Below are positions 54,700-64,000 of a stretch of 64,000 bases of DNA, piece by piece; position 1 is the stretch's first letter; the number at the start of each line of letters is the position of its first letter. The translations under genes and the position numbers were made by a program. The notes beneath the pieces are model-generated. The model was given only the letters and a program-made list of their open reading frames with translations. It did not search any database and had not been told where the DNA came from. Origin of the DNA: Cerrena zonata (taxonomy: Eukaryota > Basidiomycota > Agaricomycetes > Polyporales > Cerrenaceae); NCBI GenBank assembly GCA_038087015.1, contig JASBNA010000011.1:744001-808000 (forward strand). Direction: 5' to 3'.

Positions 54700-55917
54700 G
54701 ATTCCGATAACGAGCAGATCTTGTGGTGGTAAATTTGGCTGTTTGGTATTGGGATATGAAGGAATGTGTAGCCAGATACATAGCCATTTTATACAATCTA
54801 GCTGGGCTTCTCAGGAGATTATGAGGTCACTTCACTGAAGCGGTTGTTCGCACCTCAGCTTAGTGATAACTTCTCGGCTATGTTCATGTGGCAGTATTAA
54901 GAACGGTATCTTGCCACAAATACGACAAGGTTTGGCATAGAATAACTGTAGTTGGTGGAGTAAGTGGCTATCTGTGAGAACAGGAAGAAAGCGTTCAACC
55001 GATGCCCACTACGTATTGAGCCCCGTGGAGAGTGAAAGATACTGACATTTTCGACCGCCGTGGGGGATGAATACCACTGCGGAATTAACATGTTATACTT
55101 TGCGATGCTTGATTTGCTTTGAGCTTGCTAGCCCACTGAGAGAGTGTTCGCTTGCCCTAGAGCCTGAGGCGACCGTTGGGGGTGGAAACGGAATGAATTT
55201 CCAAAAGACGTACAGCAGGAATGTTTACCTGTCTAGAACCGCATTCGTAACGGTCTCCGAGGCCCCACAGCCCAAAGATAAGTTGACAGTCGAAGGTCCG
55301 TGTGCGCACGTCGTACTTCAGGAAGTCGTCATGAGATGAACATGACGCAGCGAAGGCCGGGTGAACCATTGACATTGCATATGTCTAGTAGAAAACGTGA
55401 CGTCAGGATACATATTTGTGATAATCAGGCAGCGTGAGCAAACTGCTATCCCTGGGGCTCGGGGCATGTGTCAGCTCAAAGAAAAATGAACACGACGAGC
55501 ACCTATGGGCCTAGTTGCCATTGCATATTGTTATTATTGTATGCTGCACTGAAAGTCATGCAAGCAGTACATGTCACGGTAATACGAGCCACTGTCATTG
55601 TGGCAGGAGTAGAACGGCTATTCGAATTCCATGAGTAGGATTACTGTCAGTAGTGACCGGGTTGAACAAGCCATTCTTGGCGGTCGTGTCTATAACTAGT
55701 GCTAGAGCTTGTTAGTCCAAAATAGTAAAGGCAGGTCAACATGTTCGTTAGTAGCTCCGACTCTAATAGCTGGACATTCAATCAATTCGAATTCCGCGAC
55801 CGCGCGCTTGCCTCTCTTGCCAGTGAAGCGCCAGCGGTCTGTCCGAGTCGTCCGACTTGTATTCTCGGTCGTCGCTATATGGCTTGCCCATGAAGACATT
55901 GCTCAAGGTCTTTGGGT
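54700..55917. other. Intergenic interval without a supported gene
   Basis: Left is the promoter of terpene synthase copy 2; right is the promoter of the Rab-like gene. Short frames around 55067-55375 and 55702-55960 show no recognisable motif. Confidence 0.4.
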
Positions 55918-57299
55918 ATGCGTACGGTTAAGCTGGTTGTCATTGGTGCATCTGGAGTAGGCAAAACGAGCATACGCAACCAGGTGCGCATAGCTGTCCT
56001 TCTGTTTTAGTCCACGCGCAGCTAAATCTGCTCACTATAACTTCGAACAATGTGGTATGTTCTTGGTCCTCGATCGTCGGGTAAATGAAAATAGTACATA
56101 TCCGGACGCTTTACTACGGGCTATCGAGCAACTATTGGAGCGGACTTCATCACCAAGACACTTCCCCATCATGACAAACCTGCCGTTAGCAGTGAATCCG
56201 TAACTTTACAAATATGGGTACGTCTCCGCAAGTCACTTGCAGAGCTGAACATAGCATGACATTGAACATATCTATACAGGATACTGCAGGGCAAGAACGT
56301 TTCTCTAGTCTGTCCTCTGCTTTCTTCCGAGGCTCAGATGCCGTCATACTGATGTTCGATGTCAACCAACCACAAACACTCGATGCTTTAACCAAATGGT
56401 GGACCGAATTCAAAGAACGGTGTCCCGTACCTGATGAGGAATTAGACAAATTCTGCGTCGTCGTTGTTGGAAACAAGATCGATGTCGGTAACGCAAACGT
56501 ACAAGTATCTGAGGACCAGACGTTACGCTTCATTGACGAACTAATCCCACCAACATCTCCCAAATTCACAACTCCCCCATTCGTCCACGACCGTTCACTT
56601 TCCTCCCACGTCCCCTCCCTTCTTCTGGAAGGTGTCTCCCCTCCACCTACAGATTCAATCGATATTGGAGTCTTCCCTTCTCATAGACGTCGTCGAACAC
56701 CATCTGCTTCTGCCTCACGCTCCCACAGTCGATCAACTCTTTTCAGAGGTGGAACAATAGGCACAATGGGCACGATGACCACTACAACAGGACATAGCAT
56801 CTATCATACCCCATCTTCGTCCATCTTCGATAACTTTGAATCCGCCCGCGGCTCACCCGTTCCCAGGTCCACTTCAAGCTATTCACTTTCACTCTCTCGG
56901 TCCCCATCACATTCACCTGTTCGACGTATCCCTTCGATGTCTTCCATATCCTCAGCTCCTACGATTACACCCAGCCTCTTCGGTCGTGAACGAAACGGCC
57001 AAGTTGCTACAGGATTCACTACACCATCCACGCCTATTTCTTCACCGTTGCCATTACCACCTCAACCTGACCTCAGACCCAAACTATTCCTAACATCTGC
57101 TAAAACGGGAGAGGGTGTCGCCGATATCTTTGAATATATAGCTAAACGCGTCGTCATGCGATGGGAATACGACGAAGCCGTTGACGCACGGACGTTGCAT
57201 TTTCAGGAGGCGAGTGTAGATGACACTATCAGACTCGGATCGCCATTTTCTGACAGGGCTTCCTTGTGGAATATGGGTAAATCGCGATGTTGTGCTTAA
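55918..57299 (+). CDS. Rab7/Ypt7-like small GTPase with large insertion
   Basis: Ras-superfamily GTPase probably acting in vesicle traffic to the vacuole. The exons 55918-55983, 56095-56217 and 56280-57299 give 402 residues, about twice a normal Rab. The motifs are G1 GASGVGKTS, switch I YRATIGADFITK (Rab7-like), G3 DTAGQERF, G4 GNKID and G5 TSAKTG. Between G4 and G5 lies an insertion of about 190 residues rich in Ser, Pro and Thr (for example SRSHSRSTLFRGGT). The C-terminus is KSRCCA, so the paired Cys typical of Rab prenylation is followed by one extra Ala. The first intron is 111 nt, longer than most here. Confidence 0.88.
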
Positions 57300-57838
57300 C
57301 CTGATACCTAGATCATATTCGTATTGCTTGGTGGTTCACTTCGGGTATTTTGGTATGTTTATCCTATATTTGTGTTTCGTTGGAACCTCTCTCTCTTTCC
57401 TCAGATCATTTCATACACATCGTATCTTCACTGTCACTTCATCTCTCTCATTGATGCCTTGCTATGCTATCTATTCTATCCCCTGAACCTGAACATCGTT
57501 GCTGCTCTTCAAACATTTTTTCTTCATTCATTACATTCATCACCTTGTAGTATGTATTTTCTCAATCACTTATTGTACAATAAATGGGGCTGAGAGATAA
57601 AGTTGAGTCGATAGTCCATGGTGATCATCCGATACTGTTGCTCCTTGTTGAATACCCCGCTTACGACAATACCGTTGATAGCATTTCCTACTGGAATTGA
57701 TGCTTGAGTTTACATCTCAATCAAGTCAGAGCTGACAATAGAGGGTATAGAAATGTTGATTAATTAATCCAAGCAAATATCCAGATAATCCAGGAGTACA
57801 AGTTTTAGTTTTACAACGAGACAAGGTAATTAATGCCT
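57300..57838. other. Convergent 3' flanks
   Basis: 540 bp between the Rab-like stop (plus) and the M35 protease stop (minus). It is T-rich near 57380-57560 with a polyadenylation-like AATAAA at about 57580. No gene seen. Confidence 0.45.
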
Positions 57839-59127
57839 CTATGAGAGGGCGGGGTTGTTCTCGGCAAAGTACTCGTGGCTGTCAGCGTTGCGGATAGCGT
57901 TAGCAGGGTTGCTGGTAGCCAATGACTTGGCCGCAGTCTGGCCGTAAACAACGTCGTCGGTTCCACCGTTGGCGTCGAAGTGAGAAGACTGTCATGTACA
58001 TTTGTCAGTCATCTGTGTAGAAACATGAATGAATTGTTGCTATTTACCTCGTGGATGAGAGTTCCAGCCTTGGAGTCGGTACCAGTGGCGGGAGCATCCC
58101 AGAAGGCACCGCAAAGGTTGATGGTACCGAAGCTGCGGGTACGGATTAGCTATAGGTGTCATCATACTAGAAAGCATTCGACTTACTCGCTAGGGTCGAC
58201 GAAAGCGTAGGTATCTGCTTCCGTGCAAGTGCAGTCAAAGTGGAAGGATGTGAAGTCGTTTCCGGCGATGTTGGAGAAGTGGGATTGCACAGTGGTGTGA
58301 CGGGCAGAGGTGTACGCGCCGAACCAGGTGGTGTAACGAGTCGATGCGGAGGTGTGGGCTTGGAGGTAACTGAGAGAAAGCTAGTAAGTCTTATATTCAT
58401 TGATGAGGAAATAGCAAGTCACTTACGACAGAGCGTTGGCGGCGTATGTGTGAGCGGCAGTGGCAGCTGCGTTCAATGAAGTCTGTCGGGAAGACGAGCA
58501 ACCAGTGAAGGTGGCACGCTTGCCGAATTGAGAGTTGTTGCTGCGACGAGCGACAGCAAGTTGACCCGCGACATCAGCAGTGTATGCCTCGGCATCAGCG
58601 TAGATATCCTGAAGGTTGTTGGAGGAGTCTACAATGTGGAAGAGGTTGTTCGCCTCGACGGAATATTTACCCTCTCCAGAGGATGTGAAGTTGTAAGCGG
58701 CGGACACTGAAGTTATTTAGGTTAGAGATTTGAGCACCATGAGGGAAAGGCTAGGCTTACGATCATGCTCGACGGTGACCGATTGGCCAGGAGCGAGAAC
58801 GGTGAAGGAGGTCTCCTTGCCGAGTTGAACGGCATACTGAGGAGAGTACTTGACCTTCACACCACTGAACTTGGGAGTAGCACCGGTATCCTCATGAGCG
58901 ATGGCGAAAGTCTGAGTGGGCATCTTAGACAGAGGGCCGAGAGGGTGGTTGAGGAGCTTCAAGGTCTCGTCACCAGTGTTGGTGACGGTTGCAGCGACCT
59001 TGAGGTTACTGACACCATCGACAGCCTCGGGGCCGGTGACCTTGAGGGTGAGTCCAGAAGTAGCAGAAACTGCAATGGCAGAGGCCACGAGGGCGACCAA
59101 AGCAGAGCGGACAGAGGAAGAGAACAT
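57839..59127 (-). CDS. Secreted M35 metalloendopeptidase (deuterolysin/peptidyl-Lys type)
   Basis: Zinc endopeptidase of the aspzincin group. The start ATG 59127 opens a signal peptide (MFSSSVRSALVALVASAIAV). The propeptide region follows (LTLKVTGPEAVDGVSNLKVA). The mature part includes FTGCSSSRQTSLNAAATAA, YLQAHTSASTRYTTWFGAY and FDCTCTEADTYAFV. The active site is GTLIHE joined across an intron to SSHFDANGGTDDVVYG, giving the HExxH zinc ligands plus the aspzincin GTxDxxYG Asp. The C-terminus ends YFAENNPALS. The W-F-G-A-Y region and GTDDVVYG resemble the basidiomycete peptidyl-Lys enzymes. At least five exons occur. A TATATA motif lies about 88 bp upstream. Confidence 0.93.
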
Positions 59128-60724
59128 GGTTGAGCTACAGGGAGTCTGGAGAGGGGAAGGGATCAGGTAGAGGCGAAACAACCGATGAATAGACGAGGTA
59201 TTGTCGTCCTGCCTATATACCAAAAGCGTATCTCCCAGTAGTACTGGACCATGCTGTTCATATCTGGATAAGCAACTGGGAGCATGGAGACATAGAATTG
59301 CGAGCGTAGCACATAACGCCGGTAGGGAACGTGAAGTCGCTGAAACTGTAGTTACAAGGAGAGGTCAGGCCTCTGAAACATCACAAATCGCAAGTAACAA
59401 TCGCATGTTCGGTTTACAGCCCACGAATCACCATATGATTTTGATATGGGGACAGGCTAGAACGAAGTCTACACGCTGTCACCCCATCTGCTGCCATACT
59501 GGAAGACCATACGGTCGAACATAGTTCATGGCGAGAGGAATGATGATGACACCTATGCCATATGGCTAGTTAGTTGCGCGACAGGCGCTATCAAAACAGT
59601 GGGCTATTTTTAGATGCGTACTATGAGGTTGTGCAACCGTTGCGCATCTGGACAAATCGTCTGATCACACTGCACATAGGACTACCGGCGTGATTGCCGG
59701 AAGACGGATGAAGTCTGTGCTAGTTTGTGCTGTTGGGGTTGCTTTCTCCTCATAGAGGTCAGCTTTGAGGAGCACTTATCTTGGGGGCCGGAAAAAAAAC
59801 ACCGCAATGTCGGCACAATCCATTAATCTGCATGAGAACGAAGGTCGATTCACATGGGTGTTACCACGCATGCTTGAAGTTCGGAGTCATTTGGTCTCTG
59901 TTCCGGGCTCGGCGAAACTAATGGTGCAAGGCAGCTTCTAGCTGCAACCAAGGGGATTAAGATTTCAACACTGGCATGTTTTAGACGTAGTCGAGACGTT
60001 GCTTACTTTGATGTGTAGTTTTGTTGTCTGCATACTCAGTGCTCAGTTCTCATTGTCGTGGTGATGACTCAACTCGAATGTGCCAAGACACAGCGGCAGC
60101 AGATCCGCGCTTGATCTGTCCATATTTGGTAAGGGCTTTGAGATCAAGCATGAGCAAACAACCATTGACGTCATTTAGTTTTCTTTCACTACCATGCCTA
60201 TGTCACTGTATCGAATGAAGATAAAATCTAGGGCTTACCGGTTCCTGTCATGAGACCATATAGCGGTAGAAGGCTCGTTTCTTTAACCAATAATAGTAAG
60301 GGAGTTATATGATGAGACCAGTATAAATAGGCTACTTCTTGTATTCATCCTGATTCTGAGAGGTGCATGTGTGTTGGTAAATGTCACAAGGATATATCAA
60401 TTCGATCGAGATGTGCAGCAAAGACATGATACACAACGTTAATATTGACTTCCTCAAATCAGAGGAACAATGAAATACTTGAATATTGAGGGTTGAGAAT
60501 GTCGAAAAGGGGGCAGAAATACAGGAGATGGGAGCTTGTATAGCCAGCAGAGGAGGAGAACCACGCAATATTGTTACAAGGTATTGCAGCGTAAGTCCAG
60601 ATTTTGACGGACACCAGAAAACTGAAAGGGGAAAAAGGAACTGAGAGCGAGGTGGTATTGAGAACACAAATGAAGAAGAAAAGAGAAAAATACAAGCTCG
60701 AAAAAAACTGAAGAAAAGATAATA
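59128..60724. other. Intergenic interval without a supported gene
   Basis: Left is the M35 protease promoter. 60330-60724 is the 3' flank of ATG4; its minus-strand frame of 111 codons is low-complexity and probably UTR. No RNA gene seen. Confidence 0.4.
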
Positions 60725-63700
60725 TCAAGTATCGTCTGTATCATCGGGTATCAAGCCCCTTACACCACCACTCTGCGTCCGTCCTCCATCTCTGGCGACT
60801 GCGGTTCGCATCTTCGGCACCCTATTGGGGGTTGCTTGTCTAGCAAGATCTTCCTCCGGGTGGGTAGCTGGGAATGGGTATTGGGGCTGTTGGGATTGAG
60901 AAGGTAGTTGAGAATGATGTGAGGAAGACGTTCGTGTAATCGTATGTCCAGAGGAAGTCGATTTCTTCGTGCGTCTTCGTTCGCGAGGAGGAGCACTCTC
61001 TGCACTTGCACTACTCTCACGAGAAATAGATGAACTCGATGACCTTGATGCAGAAAGGGGTACGGCGTGGTGGCGTTGTTGATGTTGAGCTACTGACGGT
61101 GCCGTCCAAGTTGGCAAGGGAGTTTGAGGGGTTTCGGAAGTATCAAGCCACTCCTCGTCTTCCTCATCATCGAAACTCAGTGAATTCCCCTCATCACGTC
61201 CACTTATGCTCCTGTTCATCTTTTCACTCAACCTATCGTTGCTAAGATCGAAAGACAGCTTTGCAGCTCCCGGAGTGATAGGTCCAAGAGGGTCATCCTC
61301 CGTATCGCCACCGCCTTGAGCGCTGATGCTAGTATCTGGCGAAGAAACGCTAGCTGCCCGACTGGCACCGGAAGAGGACATTTCGTCTTCATCGTCCTCC
61401 TCGGGTAGGTCGATATCGATGTCATGATCTGACATAGACCGGAGGTCCATCTCGGAATCAGATGTCCAGTTCGGTGGCTCGTCTTGAATAGTGATTACTG
61501 TGGCCTTGTGACTACGCTTGCTAAGCTAGAGACATCTTTAGTACGATGATACGATATGAATGGTTGAAACAATATACCTGGCTGACACGATGACGGAAAT
61601 CCACCCAATCTTGTTCATCCTTGCACAAGAAACCCATCAACATACTCGGATCTAAACCAGATAGAGGCATTTTCCTGACACGATCACAGTGGAATGTCTT
61701 CAGTTCAGCATGCGAGTACGCTGTCACGTAATGTCTCTGCATCGCGTCAAGACCAGACATATCGCCTTCAAGTTCCCTCGAATCCATCGATGATCCGTCA
61801 GGAATGATGCTTGAAGACTGCCATCTTGCATGAGATCCAGACGACTGAGCGGAAGACGTTGTTGAAGTGGAGATCTGTTGCTGGAGAGGTGAAGGTGAAG
61901 GTATCCCTCGATGAGAGAATGCTGATGAATTCGATCCGGTGCTTGAACGAATTGAAGTTGGAGTAGTCGGCGAACGAACATGTCGCAGCGGTGTCTTCGG
62001 CATTCGATCACGTTCGCGATCTGATGAGTAGGCAGGTTCAGGCGACGTTTGGCGCGAAGCTGATGAAGGGTGGACCTCATCAAGTCTAGGTGGGCGAAGG
62101 GGAATGGCAGGCCGTGCGTGATGAGGGTCGAGATAGAATAAGTTATCTTCCTGAGAGCCAACGAAATAATACGAAGAGGAGGGTCGACCGCCTGCGATGC
62201 CTACTCCTTGGGGCCAGGTATACAGTTCCTATAATTCACATGAGATATATACAACTCTGCATAAATCATGAGATTTACCTTGAGTGTATCGTAATAGATG
62301 GGATTGACACCATCAAGACCAAGACGATGGCCTATCAAGACTAGAACTGCACGATCGCCCCAGGACCTGTTGGACCTTCGAGGCGAGCCCACCCCAGAAT
62401 GAGAAGCAGCAAAAACTTCAGATTCATATATAGACCCCCCATCTGCGGCGACATATACCCCTAGACCAGCTTCGGGGAAGCCATGGACCAGTTTCCTGTA
62501 AAGGAGGTTAGTGCATATGATAATTATATAACGTAACATTACACACTTGATAGCTCCAGCAGCTGTGCTGGGTCCGAACCATTGACCCACGCGTACTCCC
62601 AGTTGCTTGCCAACGAGTGCCATTCGATGTACGCTGAAAGGGCACAGTGGTGATGGGTCATCCAGGAACCAAGTGAGAATTTGGACGTATGTAGCGTAAT
62701 CTGCAGTATAGATAGGATACGGCGGTTTCCTCCAGTCTGACATAAAGTTAGTTAATTAATCTATTGGATGAACGTTCGAGAGAACGCACCTCTCCCAAGA
62801 TGAAGATGTAATAAAGTATTCGCCAACAGCGACTGCCCAGTACGGAGCATACACCCCCATCCAGCATCACTAGACCAGCTCTTATCTCCTAATGGCCAGT
62901 TCCAACGCTTCGGCGGTGGGCTAGCAGACATGATGCCGCCCGGTTCGCCTGCTGCGTCCGCTGCCTCTAGCTCTTCGATAGTAGTGTCCCGAATTGGATG
63001 AAACTGCGACCGGTAGGTAAGCCATATTCGAGAAGTAAAATCAGCATAGAAGACAGGCGGCCAATGGCGTCCAGGGTCATCTCTCTTGGCCGATGGAGGT
63101 TGTGACTGGGAAAGCGATGGATCAGGCGGAGGAGAGGAGCGGTAAGAGGAAGGTGAGCGCCGGGAGTCGACAGACGTGCGGCGACCGTTGGGTGATGCCA
63201 CGGGCGACGGGGGTTCATATCCAATGTGCTCAATGCCAAGGATCCATATCGGATCTGTAGACTTGTCTGGAGTAGCGTCGCTGTCGAGAAGGTAGCGCAT
63301 TGCTTTATCAAGGTGACCTTTGCCGTGCTTGGCAGCCGTCAGTAAAGCGGCTGCGCCTTTGCCCTTCGACGGCGACGCGACAGAGTTGAGGTGTTGTTGT
63401 GAGATCAAAGAGGGCAGGGTGAGATCTGTGGAGGATGTGCTGAACGTATGAGAAAACCAACCAGACAGTCTGCTGGGTAAGTCGGAGATACGGCTATTGG
63501 AAGAAGATGGGTAGTAAGATACAGGGTAGTTCTCAGATAGAGGTCGCTCTGAACGAGTTCGTGGTCGTGGAATAGAAAGCGGCTCGACAATCACTGGGGG
63601 CTCGTCCGGACCTACGACGTCTGGACTAGACGTCCGCTCGCGTTCGCTGTTGGGCGTGGAGGGTCCCGCACCCTCGAGGACGATGTCCTGCGACTGACGG

Positions 63701-63936
63701 CGTTTCTCATCCTTCGATCCGAACAGCTTCTTGCCTGAATTTCGTCCGATTTGTCGACTGCTAGTCGACTTTGAAGATTCCAAAATAGGGGAACTGGAAC
63801 TACTCGCTATCGTGCTAGAGCTTGAAGGATCGACCATAGAGCGGGACCTGTCCCTCGATGTCTTCTGCAGGAATTTGGGTAGTTTGGAGGTCGACGGCGA
63901 CGATGGAGATTGGCTCCCGCGCTCTGGTCTACTCAT
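60725..63936 (-). CDS. ATG4: Autophagy cysteine protease ATG4
   Basis: C54 peptidase that trims Atg8 before lipidation and later frees it from membranes. Exon 1 (63936-62790) encodes a long Ser/Pro-rich N-terminus. It then carries [20 protein letters not shown] and the catalytic Cys in [20 protein letters not shown]. The next exon joins in phase (LGR to [18 protein letters not shown]). Later motifs are [20 protein letters not shown]-type sequence ([12 protein letters not shown]), and [20 protein letters not shown] with the catalytic Asp and His. After [20 protein letters not shown] a very long acidic and Ser-rich tail ([15 protein letters not shown]) ends DDTDDT. The whole protein is far longer than yeast Atg4 because of the disordered extensions, which are common in basidiomycete ATG4. 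Confidence 0.94.
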
Positions 63937-64000
63937 CGTACAAATGGGTCGTCGCCGTCGTCAAGAGCGTGGAAGTCGTGCAAGGCGTTGTGGTGGTGTA

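Noticed and set aside
55984..56094. Extra micro-exon inside the first intron of the Rab-like gene
   Set aside because: A possible 33-nt exon (AG...GT) exists, but it would insert 11 residues between the P-loop helix and switch I, where Rab proteins have no insertion.

Overview
This window comes from a filamentous basidiomycete, most likely a wood- or litter-decaying white-rot Agaricomycete. Genes are split by many short GT-AG introns of about 50 nt. The gene content includes class II manganese peroxidases, TRI5-type terpene synthases, a secreted cysteine-rich protein, an aspzincin protease and a GH31 glycosidase. No tool or database could be run: exon joins were read by eye from splice sites, reading phase and family motifs.

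Layout. 1-7.5 kb carries three secreted-protein genes on the minus strand: a cysteine-rich protein cut by the window edge, an aspartic protease with an apparent frameshift, and a 13-exon GH31 glycosidase. 7.5-19.4 kb is gene-poor. It holds a decayed-looking coding stretch (about 9.4-11.0 kb), a peroxisomal-type dienoyl-CoA reductase/SDR and an HMG-box transcription factor. 19.4-25.0 kb has a nucleoside phosphorylase, tRNA-Asp(GTC), a GDT1-type transporter and a small Ser/Pro-rich protein. 25.5-31.1 kb contains two tandem manganese peroxidases. 33.2-42.7 kb holds LSM6, a large FUSC/ArAE-like membrane protein, an aldehyde dehydrogenase and a NAT9-like acetyltransferase. 45.5-54.7 kb contains an acetate-transporter-family protein, two terpene synthases flanking a MYND zinc-finger gene, and a duplicated non-coding block. 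55.9-64 kb has a Rab7-like GTPase with a large insertion, a secreted M35 protease and ATG4.

Working together. Secreted enzymes (MnP pair, aspartic protease, M35 protease, GH31) fit extracellular degradation of wood and protein. The dienoyl-CoA reductase, aldehyde dehydrogenase and acetate transporter fit carbon catabolism. LSM6, GDT1, the Rab and ATG4 are housekeeping genes. The terpene synthase pair has no P450 or other tailoring enzyme beside it here, so it is not a clear biosynthetic cluster.

The most notable observations are: a 9-nt micro-exon that encodes the distal catalytic Arg in both peroxidases; a duplicated block next to the terpene synthases that keeps only the last six codons of a lost synthase copy; a Rab7-like GTPase with roughly 190 extra residues between G4 and G5; two GC-AG introns; and reading-frame breaks in the first two genes.
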